The translations under genes and the position numbers were made by a program. Below are positions 26,470 through 34,583 of a DNA stretch of 64,000 nt, piece after piece. The notes under the pieces were generated by a model. It searched no databases, was not told where the DNA came from, and saw only the letters and a program-made list of their open reading frames with translations. This DNA is from JB111 sp049856295 (GTDB lineage Bacteria; Actinomycetota; Actinomycetes; Actinomycetales; Actinomycetaceae): positions 1-64,000 of the forward strand of contig NZ_JBNDMZ010000001.1 of the NCBI RefSeq assembly GCF_049856295.1, written 5' to 3'. How positions within the stretch are numbered: position 1 is the first letter of the stretch; every line of letters begins with the position of its first letter.

Positions 26470-27335
26470 CCCGGAACAGGAACCGGCAGCAGACCGGCGA
26501 GGGCCCGGCCCGTCGCTCCGACGTCGAGCGGCTCACCGACGCCCTCGGCGTGGCGATCGACCCCGAGCTGCTCGTCCTCGCCCTCACCCACCGCTCCTTC
26601 GCCCACGAGGCCGGTGGTCTGCCGACCAACGAGCGGCTCGAGTTCCTCGGCGACTCCGTCCTCGGCGTCATCGTCACCGAGCACCTCTACCGCACGCACT
26701 CCGACGTGCCCGAGGGCGACCTCGCCCGGATGCGCGCGGCCACGGTGTCCCAGAAGGCGCTCGCCGTCGTCGCCCGCGAGCTCGACCTCGGCGACTACGT
26801 CCTCCTCGGCCGCGGCGAGCGCACCTCCGGCGGCCGGGAGAAGGACTCGATCCTCTCCGACGCCGTCGAGGCCATCATCGGCGCCGTCTACCTCGGCCAC
26901 GGCCTCGAGCCCACCCGCGAGGTCGTCACCCGTCTCGTGGGTCCGATGCTCGAGCACGCCAGCTCGCTCGGCGCCGCGCTCGACTGGAAGTCCTCCCTCC
27001 AGGAGGCCGCCGCGGCGAAGGGGCTCCCGGCGCCCACCTACGAGATCAGCCACGAGGGCCCCGACCACGCCAAGGTGTTCACCGCCGTCGTCACGTTCTC
27101 GGGCGAGGTGGCCGGCACGGGCGCGGGCTCGTCGAAGAAGGTCGCGGAGGCCGAGGCCGCCGAGGCCGCGTACGCCTGGGTGACCGGGCCGTCGGAGGCG
27201 AGTGACGGCGTCGGGCAGGAGGGTTCCTCGAACGACGAGACCCCGAACGACGAGGTGCCCGACGACGAGACCCCCGATGCGTCCCCGTCCGCCGCGCCCG
27301 CGGGTGACGCCGGCCCGGCGGGGACCACCGCGTAG
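26466..27335 (+). CDS. rnc: Ribonuclease III
   Basis: 289 residues from GTG 26466. The catalytic domain has NERLEFLGDSVLG (about 56-68) and the second acidic motif DAVEAIIGAVYL. The dsRNA-binding domain (about 175-240) contains WKSSLQEAAA, PTYEI and GSSKKVAEAEAAEAAY. It cleaves structured RNA in rRNA maturation and mRNA decay. A 50-residue acidic tail with NDET/DDET repeats is unusual compared with E. coli. It overlaps yceD by 4 nt and mutM by 1 nt. Confidence 0.95.
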   Translation: MTRNRNRQQTGEGPARRSDVERLTDALGVAIDPELLVLALTHRSFAHEAGGLPTNERLEFLGDSVLGVIVTEHLYRTHSDVPEGDLARMRAATVSQKALAVVARELDLGDYVLLGRGERTSGGREKDSILSDAVEAIIGAVYLGHGLEPTREVVTRLVGPMLEHASSLGAALDWKSSLQEAAAAKGLPAPTYEISHEGPDHAKVFTAVVTFSGEVAGTGAGSSKKVAEAEAAEAAYAWVTGPSEASDGVGQEGSSNDETPNDEVPDDETPDASPSAAPAGDAGPAGTTA

Positions 27336-28231
27336 TGCCCGAGCTGCCCGAGGTCGAGGTCGTCCGCGCCGGCCTGGTCCCCGCACTCGTGGGACGCACG
27401 GTCGCCGACGTCGAGATCCGCCACCCCCGCGCCGCGCGGAACACCGCTGGCGGGGCCCACGCGTTCCGCGCCCTCACCGGCCGGGAGGTCGTCGGCGCGG
27501 TCAGGCGCGGCAAGTACCTGTGGCTGCTGCTCGACGATGCGTCCGACGCCCTCCTCGCCCACCTCGGCATGTCCGGGCAGATGCTCGTCCAGCGGCCCGG
27601 CACCGACCTCGCCCCCGGCCCGCACCTGCGGGCCCGCCTGCGCACCGACGACGGCAGCGAGGTGTGGTTCGTCGACCAGCGCACCTTCGGGTACGTCGAC
27701 CTCACGCGCACCGTGCCCACCCCGGACGGCGGGCCGGGCGGCCTCGGCTCGCCCGAGCCAGTGCTCCCGGCGCCGGTCGCGCACGTCGCCCGCGACCTCC
27801 TCGACCCGGACCTCGACCTGACGGGACTCGTCGCCCGGACCCGGCGCCGCCGCACCGAGGTCAAGCGGGCGCTGCTCGACCAGACCCTCGTCTCCGGGGT
27901 CGGCAACATCTACGCCGACGAGGCGCTGTGGCGCGCCCGCCTGCACGGCACGCGAGCCACCGACGCGCTGCCCGCCTCGCGGCTGCGCGAGCTCTACGAG
28001 GCCGCCGCCGCGGTGATGGCCGAGGCCCTCGCGCAGGGCGGCACGAGCTTCGACGCCCTCTACGTGAACGTCGCCGGCACGCCAGGCTACTTCGCCCGAA
28101 GTCTGCAGGTCTACGGGCGCGCAGGGGAGCTGTGCACGCGGTGCGGAGCGGGCATCGCACGGGCGCGGTTCATGAACCGCTCGAGCCACTTCTGCCCGGT
28201 CTGTCAGCGAGAGCCTCGGGTCAGGCGGTGA
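27335..28231 (+). CDS. mutM: Formamidopyrimidine-DNA glycosylase (MutM/Fpg)
   Basis: 298 residues from GTG 27335. The mature N-terminus PELPEVE supplies the catalytic proline and glutamate. A conserved lysine is in RRGKYLWLLL, the helix-two-turn-helix is in GVGNIYADEALW, and the C-terminal zinc finger has Cys267, Cys270, Cys287 and Cys290. It removes oxidised purines (8-oxoguanine) and nicks the abasic site. It is the last gene of the rsmD chain and ends 78 bp before a convergent gene. Confidence 0.95.
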   Translation: MPELPEVEVVRAGLVPALVGRTVADVEIRHPRAARNTAGGAHAFRALTGREVVGAVRRGKYLWLLLDDASDALLAHLGMSGQMLVQRPGTDLAPGPHLRARLRTDDGSEVWFVDQRTFGYVDLTRTVPTPDGGPGGLGSPEPVLPAPVAHVARDLLDPDLDLTGLVARTRRRRTEVKRALLDQTLVSGVGNIYADEALWRARLHGTRATDALPASRLRELYEAAAAVMAEALAQGGTSFDALYVNVAGTPGYFARSLQVYGRAGELCTRCGAGIARARFMNRSSHFCPVCQREPRVRR

Positions 28232-28309
28232 GGGGAGGCAGCTCGCGCTGATGTGCTCGTCGGGGGTGCGCGGCCAGGTCCCGTCGCGTCGACGCAGGTC
28301 GCGGCGTCG

Positions 28310-29323
28310 TCACGACGTCTCCGTCCCGTCCAGGGCGAGGATCTGGGCGCCGCTGCGCCGGAGGCGGTCGAGGTACGCGGCCGGGTCAAGCAGCTGCGAG
28401 GGGAAGTGCAGCCCGGAGGGCACCGGGTCGCCGCCCCCGAGGCCGGCCAGGCGTTCGAGCACCATCGCGACCCCGAGGCCGGTCGGAGACATCTGCCCCT
28501 GGGGATGCACGACCGCCTGCCGCAGGCGCAGCGGTCGGCCCTGCGGATCCTCACCGACGAGCTCGACGAGGATCTCGGTGGACAACGCCCCGCCCGCACG
28601 GCGGGCAGAGGTGACCCCCTCGGCGAGGTCGAACCGGATGTCCGGGGCGCCGGTCGCGGTCCCGAGCACGACGACGTCGAACGGGGAGAGCGCCGCGGCC
28701 TGCATCTCCGTGCCGTCGGCCGCTCGGACGATGGACCCCAGGTCTTCCTCGGGGAGCCAGGAGTACGCGCCGTCGCTGCGGACCATGGCCGGTGTCGTCG
28801 CTCCCACGGCCCGCTCCAGGTCCGCGACCTGGGCGGGTCCGCCCGCGTCCTGCTCGTCGAGCACGGCGGCCAGGCGGATCCGGTCGACACGCGCGAACCG
28901 CTCGGCGAGGTGGAGGGCAGGGATCGTTGTCGCCGCGACCAGCCACTCGGCGCCCAGCACGATCGGCGCGGCGTGCGGTCGGGCGGCGGAAGCTGCCACC
29001 TCGGGGGCCATCTCGTGGACGCCCAGCGCCGAGATCCCGATGTGCCCCGCTCCGCGCTCCTGCGCGAGGCGCAGCACGGACAGGGCCCCGTCCCTGAACA
29101 GGGTGGCGACGGCTGCGACGGGGCGGTCGCCGAGGCCGAGGTCCGGGGCGCCGAGGTCCAGACGCACGGCCTCCGCCGCGCCGACCTCCTCGGCGACCCT
29201 GCGTGCCCTTGAGAGGTCGCGCCCGCCGATGAGCAGCGGCACCGTCGGGTGCGCGTCGCGCAGGTGCCGGGCGGTCCAGCGTCCGATGAGGCCGGATCCC
29301 CCGGCCAGCAGGATCGGGTCCAT
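28310..29323 (-). CDS. Saccharopine-dehydrogenase-like NAD(P)-binding oxidoreductase
   Basis: 337 residues. The N-terminal Rossmann motif is LLAGGSGLIGRWTARHL, followed by LIGGRDLSRARRVAEEVG, the pattern of saccharopine dehydrogenase/trans-acting enoyl reductase-like proteins. A catalytic activity cannot be assigned. It is transcribed away from the TetR gene at 29432, and the 108-bp interval carries two identical-type operators, so it is very probably the regulated target. An AGGAGAACGAC ribosome site precedes the ATG. Confidence 0.8.
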   Translation of the reverse strand: MDPILLAGGSGLIGRWTARHLRDAHPTVPLLIGGRDLSRARRVAEEVGAAEAVRLDLGAPDLGLGDRPVAAVATLFRDGALSVLRLAQERGAGHIGISALGVHEMAPEVAASAARPHAAPIVLGAEWLVAATTIPALHLAERFARVDRIRLAAVLDEQDAGGPAQVADLERAVGATTPAMVRSDGAYSWLPEEDLGSIVRAADGTEMQAAALSPFDVVVLGTATGAPDIRFDLAEGVTSARRAGGALSTEILVELVGEDPQGRPLRLRQAVVHPQGQMSPTGLGVAMVLERLAGLGGGDPVPSGLHFPSQLLDPAAYLDRLRRSGAQILALDGTETS

Positions 29324-29347
29324 GTCGTTCTCCTGCCTGCAGCTAGT

Positions 29348-29396
29348 AACCTACGAACAGTAGGTTCAATGCACGTTAACCTACTATTCGTAGGTT
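29348..29396. promoter_or_regulatory. Two 19-bp TetR operators
   Basis: AACCTAC-GAACA-GTAGGTT (29348-29366) and AACCTAC-TATTC-GTAGGTT (29378-29396) have identical 7-bp half sites and 5-nt spacers, with centres 30 bp apart (about three helical turns). The reverse complement of one matches the other at 18 of 19 positions. They lie between divergent TetR and oxidoreductase genes. Confidence 0.8.
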
Positions 29397-29431
29397 GAGC
29401 AACGGCGGCGCGCGAGGACGGCGGGGAGAAC

Positions 29432-30196
29432 GTGGCGGAGTTCGAGACGAGCGACCCGCGGGAGATCGCGCGGGGGGCTGTGCGACGGACCGCGCGGGCG
29501 CAGCCAGGGGCCGCACGGGGGGCTGTGCGACGAACCGAGCGGGCGCAGCCGGAGGCCGCGCGGGGCGTGGACGGGACGGCGGCCCCGGCCGGAGACGCTC
29601 GCGTGGCTCGGGGCGGCAGAGCTCGACTCACGCGCGCCGGGCGTCGTGACCAGCTGCTGACGACAGCGACGCGCATCCGGCAGGAGGAGGGTGCGGACAG
29701 GCTGACGCTGGGCCGCCTCGCCGAGCGCGCCGGGGTCTCCAAGCCGGTGGTCTACGACCACTTTCACGCACTGGAGGACCTGCAGATCGCGCTGTACCGC
29801 ACCCTGCACGAGCAGCAGCTGGACGCCGTGCGCGCAGCCCTCACGCAGGGGGAGGCCCGCCCCGGGTCGACGATCGATGCCCTGGCCGAGGCCTACATCC
29901 GCTGCGCGGCCGACGTCGACGCCGACTGGCGGGCGCTCTCCGGCAGCGCGCAGAAGGACGCCGTCTTCCAGGAGCTGCTGGACAGCTGCGTGGACCTGTT
30001 CGTCGACGTTCTCGGCCCCCGCGCCGAGGTGCCGTCGGCAGAGCTGCGTCGACGGTGCACGGGCCTGGTCGGCGCAGGCGAGGCGCTCGCCGCGGCCTGC
30101 GTGCGAGGGGAGTGCCGGACGAGCGACGGCGCTCGGTCGCTGGCCGCGCTGATGCAGGGGGCACTCGCGCCCGGTGGGCGCCGCGGCGACGGATAG
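29432..30196 (+). CDS. TetR-family transcriptional regulator with repeat-built N-terminal extension
   Basis: 254 residues from GTG 29432. The TetR HTH lies unusually deep, about residues 70-118 (LLTTATRIRQEEGADRLTLG, then ERAGVSKPVVYDHF). Before it are about 65 residues containing a 15-residue tandem repeat (ARGAVRRTxRAQPxA, 45-bp period at 29468-29557). The start could instead lie downstream, giving a normal protein of about 195 residues. The ligand domain is typical all-helical. It is divergent from the NAD(P)-binding oxidoreductase and likely represses it and itself through the twin operators. Confidence 0.85.
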   Translation: MAEFETSDPREIARGAVRRTARAQPGAARGAVRRTERAQPEAARGVDGTAAPAGDARVARGGRARLTRAGRRDQLLTTATRIRQEEGADRLTLGRLAERAGVSKPVVYDHFHALEDLQIALYRTLHEQQLDAVRAALTQGEARPGSTIDALAEAYIRCAADVDADWRALSGSAQKDAVFQELLDSCVDLFVDVLGPRAEVPSAELRRRCTGLVGAGEALAAACVRGECRTSDGARSLAALMQGALAPGGRRGDG

Positions 30197-30206
30197 CATC
30201 GGCACC

Positions 30207-30854
30207 ATGACGAGCGAGGCCAACGGCGACGTCCGGGTGATGATCATCGACGATCACGAGATCGTCCGGAGGGGCATCGCCGAGGTCGTCGACCGGGCCG
30301 AGGGGCTCACCGTCGTGGCCGAGGCCGGGTCGGTCGCCGATGCTCTGCGGCGCGCCGAGCTCGTCCGGCCCGACGTCCTGCTCGTCGACCTCCAGCTCGG
30401 CGACGGCTCGGGCATCGACCTCATCAAGGCCCTCGCCGAGAAGGTGCCCGGCGCCCACCCCGTGGTCCTCACGAGCTTCGACGACGACGACGCTCTCGCC
30501 GCCGCCCTCGACGTCGGGGCGAAGGCCTACCTGCTCAAGACCGTCCGCGGCGCGGAGATCGCCGACGTCGTGCACGCGGTCGCCCAAGGGCGCACCCTGC
30601 TCGACGCCCGCACCGTCACCCGGCGCCGTGCCTCGCACGACGACCCGACCGCCGACCTCACCCCCTCCGAGCGCAAGGTGCTCGACCTCATCGGGGACGG
30701 CCTGTCCAACCGTGAGATCGGGGAGAGGCTCGGGGTGGCGGAGAAGACCGTGAAGAACCACATCACGAGCCTGCTGAGCAAGATGGGCCTCCAGCGCCGC
30801 ACGCAGGTCGCCGCCTGGGTCGCGGGCCAGCGGGCCGCCGGCTGGCGCGGCTGA
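30207..30854 (+). CDS. DosR/DevR-like response regulator
   Basis: 215 residues from ATG 30207. The receiver domain has Asp15/Asp16 and the phospho-acceptor Asp61 (LLVDLQLGDGSG), with Lys in AYLLKTVRG. The LuxR-type HTH LTPSERKVLDLIGDGLSN with REIGERLGVAEKTVKNHI closely resembles DosR (AEKTVKN). It is convergent with a DosS-like kinase gene that ends 31 bp after it, so the two are probably a pair. Candidate target: the cyd operon, which has a DosR-box-like palindrome. Confidence 0.88.
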   Translation: MTSEANGDVRVMIIDDHEIVRRGIAEVVDRAEGLTVVAEAGSVADALRRAELVRPDVLLVDLQLGDGSGIDLIKALAEKVPGAHPVVLTSFDDDDALAAALDVGAKAYLLKTVRGAEIADVVHAVAQGRTLLDARTVTRRRASHDDPTADLTPSERKVLDLIGDGLSNREIGERLGVAEKTVKNHITSLLSKMGLQRRTQVAAWVAGQRAAGWRG

Positions 30855-30885
30855 GCGACCGGGCGGACGCGGACCGGGTGGCGGC

Positions 30886-32610
30886 CTAGCCGCGTCCGCC
30901 CGTGGGCACCTGCCATTGCAGCAGGGTGCCGCGGCCGGTCTCCGTCCGGCCCACCGAGAACGTCCCCCGGTGCCGGCGCGCCCGCTGGGCGAGGTTGCCG
31001 AGGCCGGAGGAGCGGGTGCGGGCGGGGTCGATGCCGCGTCCGTCGTCGACGACCTCGAGCAGCACCGACCCAGTGGGCCCGGAGCCGCGGATGCGCAGGC
31101 GCACCGAGACGGACGAGGCGCCCGCGTGCCGCGCGGCGTTGGACACGCCCTCGCGGACGACCGCCACGATGTCGTCCGCGACGTCGGGGTCGACCCGCTG
31201 CCGGATGACGTCGGACATCGGACCGCCGAGGTCGGCGTCCGAGACGAGGGTGCCGTCGACCTCGACGAGCAAGGACGGCGCGAAGCCCAGGGTGGTGCGG
31301 GCGATCGACGCCTCGCGGCGCAGCCGCTCGACGAGCAGCACGCCCTGCTCGGGCTCGCGCAGGTTGTGGACGATGGACCGGATCTGCCGCACAGAGGAGT
31401 CGACGGCGTCGACGGCGGCGTCGATGAGCGCCGTGAGCCCGAGCGTGCCGGCCGGCTCGTCCTCGGTGCCACCCGTCCCGGCGGCCCCGGCCCGCCCTTG
31501 CTCGAGGTCCTCGGCGCGGGCGCGCGCCTGCGTGAGCTGCATACCCGTGGCGAAGAGCTGCTGGATCGCGAGGTCGTGCAGGTCCCGCGCGATCCGGGCG
31601 CGCTCCTCGACCATGGTCGCGACGTCCTCGACGTGCCGGGCCCCGGCGATCTGCAGCGCGAACACGGCCTGGGAGGCGACCTGCTGGGCGATCTCCAGCT
31701 CGAGCTCGGTGAACTCGGGGCGGCCGCGGTGCCGCAGGAGCAGGAGCACCCCCTCGGCCTCGCCGCCGAGCAGCATCGGCGCGTACAGCGCGGGCCCGTA
31801 CGACGCGAGCTCGGGCACACGCACCGTGCGCGACCGCGTGAGCGAGTCGACGATGAGCCCCGAGCGCTCCCGGATGACGGTCCGTGCGCGGCCGTCCGGC
31901 GGGAAGACGAGGCCGAGCAGCTCCCCGGAGCGGTCGCCCCGCACGATCTCGGCCACCCACGTGTCGCCGACCGAGGGCAGCACGAGGATGACCGTGTCGG
32001 CCTCGGCCACGTCGAGCAGGCGTGAAGCGACGAGCTCGAGCGTCTCCTCCTCGTCCGTGCCCTCGAGCAGGGCGGTGGTGATCTCGTTCGCCACGGCCGT
32101 CCACCGGGCCCGGGTCTGCGAGGCGCCGTAGGTGGTCGCGTTCGCCACCGCGACCCCGGTGGCCCGGGCGAGCGTGATCGCCGTCGTCACGTCCGCCTGC
32201 GTGAAGGGCCCGTCCTCCTTCTCCGCGAGGTAGAGCCGTCCGTAGACGCGGCCACCCGCGCGGACCGGGACGCCGAGGAACGAGTGCATCGGCGGGTGCC
32301 CGGGCGGGAAGCCGCCGAAGTCCGGGTGCTCCGTGAGGTCGTCGAGGAGGAGCGCGCCGTCCGGGGGGATCGCGCCGAGGACGCCCGTCCCCGACGGCGG
32401 GTGCCCGAGCACGCGCATGTCCTCCTCAGACATGCCCACCTGGATGAACGTCTGCGTCTCGCCGTTGGAGTCGAGGACGCCGAGCGCCGCGTAGCGGGCC
32501 CCCGTCAGGGCGGCGGCGGAGGCGACGAGCCCGTCGAGCGCGCCGCGGACGTCGAGGTGGCTGGTGAGGGTGAGCGCGGAGCCCAGCACGTCGTCGTCGA
32601 GCTCGTGCAC
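30886..32610 (-). CDS. DosS/DosT-like GAF-domain sensor histidine kinase
   Basis: 574 residues from GTG 32610, 14 nt after the cydC stop, so it is probably co-transcribed with cydABDC. GAF-A covers about 20-155 and contains FPPGHPPMHSFLG, with His105 aligning (from memory) with the proximal heme ligand His149 of M. tuberculosis DosS. A second GAF covers about 165-310. HisKA_3 has the phospho-acceptor in RIARDLHDLAIQQLF, then HATPase with GLGNLAQRARR. A cytosolic heme redox/O2/NO sensor is therefore likely. An Ala/Gly-rich insert follows the dimerisation helix. Confidence 0.88.
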   Translation of the reverse strand: MHELDDDVLGSALTLTSHLDVRGALDGLVASAAALTGARYAALGVLDSNGETQTFIQVGMSEEDMRVLGHPPSGTGVLGAIPPDGALLLDDLTEHPDFGGFPPGHPPMHSFLGVPVRAGGRVYGRLYLAEKEDGPFTQADVTTAITLARATGVAVANATTYGASQTRARWTAVANEITTALLEGTDEEETLELVASRLLDVAEADTVILVLPSVGDTWVAEIVRGDRSGELLGLVFPPDGRARTVIRERSGLIVDSLTRSRTVRVPELASYGPALYAPMLLGGEAEGVLLLLRHRGRPEFTELELEIAQQVASQAVFALQIAGARHVEDVATMVEERARIARDLHDLAIQQLFATGMQLTQARARAEDLEQGRAGAAGTGGTEDEPAGTLGLTALIDAAVDAVDSSVRQIRSIVHNLREPEQGVLLVERLRREASIARTTLGFAPSLLVEVDGTLVSDADLGGPMSDVIRQRVDPDVADDIVAVVREGVSNAARHAGASSVSVRLRIRGSGPTGSVLLEVVDDGRGIDPARTRSSGLGNLAQRARRHRGTFSVGRTETGRGTLLQWQVPTGGRG

Positions 32611-32624
32611 CGGATGTCTCCCCC

Positions 32625-34583
32625 TCAGGTCGTGGCGCGGGCGGGGCGGGCGCCGCGCTCGGCCCGCCACGCGTCAGCGTACGGCGGGTGGCCGGCGAGG
32701 AGCTCGGCGTGCGTGCCGCGGGCGAGCACCCGGGCGGGCGCGACGGAGCCGTCGTCGGGTCCGCCCGCCCGGTTCGACGGATGGTCCGACGGGTGGTCCC
32801 GACCGAGCACGAGCACCTCGTCGGCCGCGGCGAGGGGGGCCAGACGGTGAGTGACGAGCAGGATGCCGCGTGCCTCCCTCTCGGGCGCCCCTCCCGCGCG
32901 CGGCGCGGTGAGCAGGTCGGTGACGAGCTCGTCGGCCGTCCCGGGGTCGAGGTGCTCCGCCGGCTCGTCCAGGAGGAGCAGCGGAGCGCGGGACGCGAGG
33001 GCGCGGGCCAGCAGGAGGCGACGTCGTTCGCCGCCGGAGATCGTCGTGGCGTCGGCACCGAGCCGGGTGGCGAGCCCGTCCGGGAGGCCCGCGAGCCAGG
33101 GTCCGAGACCGACCTGATCGAGCAGCGCGGACGCCTCGCCCTCGGTGAGGTCGCCGCGACCGACGCGGAGGTTCTCCAGCACGCTCGTGGCGAAGACGTG
33201 GGCGTCCTCGGCGGTGAGCGTCACGGTGGAGGCGCGGTCGGCCGAGGTGAGGGCGGTCGCGGCGTGCCCGTCGATCGTCGCCGTGCCGGCCGCCGGTTCC
33301 AGCAGGCCGGCGAGCGTGGCGAGCACGGTGGACTTGCCGATCCCGGACGGGCCGACGACGGCGATCGACCGGCCCGGGGACAGGTCGACGTCGACGCGCG
33401 CCACGGTGGGGCCGCCGGGCCAGGCGACCGCGAGGTCCTGTGCGAGCAGCCGAGGCCCGGTTGCGTCCCGACCGGTGGTGGTGGCATGGGGAGCGGCGGT
33501 CGGTACCGACCCCGGCGCCGCGACGGTCGGCGACCGGTCCGCCGGTGCGGACGCGGAGGACGCCCCGGCCTGGTCGGCGGGCGCCCCCGCGGCGTCCACG
33601 AGGCCGAGGACCCGGCGGGCGGCGGCCGCGCTCGTCACCCTCTGGACCGCGGCCTGACCGAGGACCGCGGTGCCCTCGAAGCTCGCGAGCGGCGTGAGCA
33701 CGACGACGCACAGCCCGACCTCGGACAGCTGCCCGGCGCCGACGGCCGCGATCCCGAGCACCAGTGCGCCGACGACTCCCACGGCCATTCCCGTGAGGTC
33801 GAGCGCGGCGGCGAACCCCCGGGCCCGGCCGATCGCGTCGCGCTCCCGCGCGAGGCGGCGCTCGGTCGCACCCAGCGCCGCCAGGGCGGTGCCGACCCGC
33901 CCCGAGGTCTGCAGCTCGGCAGCCCCGTCGATCAGCGCACCGGAGTGTGCCGTGAGGTCGGCACGAGCTGCGACCTGCGCGGTGGCCGCCCGCCGGGCCG
34001 CGGCTGCGGTGACGGCGGGTGAGACCACCCCCGCCAGCAGCAGGCCTGCCGCGAGGACCAGCCCGGCGGCGGGCAGCAGGGCACCGACGATCGTCACGGA
34101 CACCAGAGCGACGCCGAGGGCCACCGCCCGGGGGACGGTCGAGCGGACGACGAGGTCACCGATCGCGTCGACGTCCTCGCCGGCGCGGGCCAGCAGGTCG
34201 CCGCGGCGCAGCGTGGCCACGACCTCGGTACGGCCGCCCGCGAGCGCCAGGTAGGTGCGCTCGCGGAGCGTGGCGACGCCGTCGAGGGCCACCTTGTGGG
34301 AGGCGAGGCGCTCGAGGTAGCGGAACAGGGCCTTGGAGATGCCGAACGTGCGCACGCCCACCGCCGCGACCGACAGCGTGAGCACGGGCGGGTGCTGGGA
34401 GGCACGCGCGATGAGCCACGCCGAGACGGCCGTGAGCCCGACGCCCGCGCCGACGGCGAGGACACCGAGCAGCACCGCCCAGGCCACCCGCCACCGCGAG
34501 ACACCGAGCATCGCGACCGCACGCCGCAGCACGACCCGCTCGCCCGCCCCCTCGCCCACGGTCACTCCCTCGCCCACGGTCAC
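32625..34583 (-). CDS. cydC: Cysteine/glutathione ABC exporter subunit CydC
   Basis: 652 residues. The start GTG overlaps the cydD stop (GTGA at 34580-34583). An 18-bp tandem duplication (GTGACCGTGGGCGAGGGA) at the 5' end offers a second GTG. The exporter-type membrane domain (about 30-315) includes RYLERLASHKVALDG. A long Ala/Ser/Pro linker of about 345-390 precedes the ATPase: Walker A GPSGIGKST, signature TISGGERRRLLLARAL, Walker B LLLLDEPAEHLD. CydDC exports thiols and is needed for cytochrome bd maturation. Confidence 0.93.
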   Translation of the reverse strand: MTVGEGVTVGEGAGERVVLRRAVAMLGVSRWRVAWAVLLGVLAVGAGVGLTAVSAWLIARASQHPPVLTLSVAAVGVRTFGISKALFRYLERLASHKVALDGVATLRERTYLALAGGRTEVVATLRRGDLLARAGEDVDAIGDLVVRSTVPRAVALGVALVSVTIVGALLPAAGLVLAAGLLLAGVVSPAVTAAAARRAATAQVAARADLTAHSGALIDGAAELQTSGRVGTALAALGATERRLARERDAIGRARGFAAALDLTGMAVGVVGALVLGIAAVGAGQLSEVGLCVVVLTPLASFEGTAVLGQAAVQRVTSAAAARRVLGLVDAAGAPADQAGASSASAPADRSPTVAAPGSVPTAAPHATTTGRDATGPRLLAQDLAVAWPGGPTVARVDVDLSPGRSIAVVGPSGIGKSTVLATLAGLLEPAAGTATIDGHAATALTSADRASTVTLTAEDAHVFATSVLENLRVGRGDLTEGEASALLDQVGLGPWLAGLPDGLATRLGADATTISGGERRRLLLARALASRAPLLLLDEPAEHLDPGTADELVTDLLTAPRAGGAPEREARGILLVTHRLAPLAAADEVLVLGRDHPSDHPSNRAGGPDDGSVAPARVLARGTHAELLAGHPPYADAWRAERGARPARATT

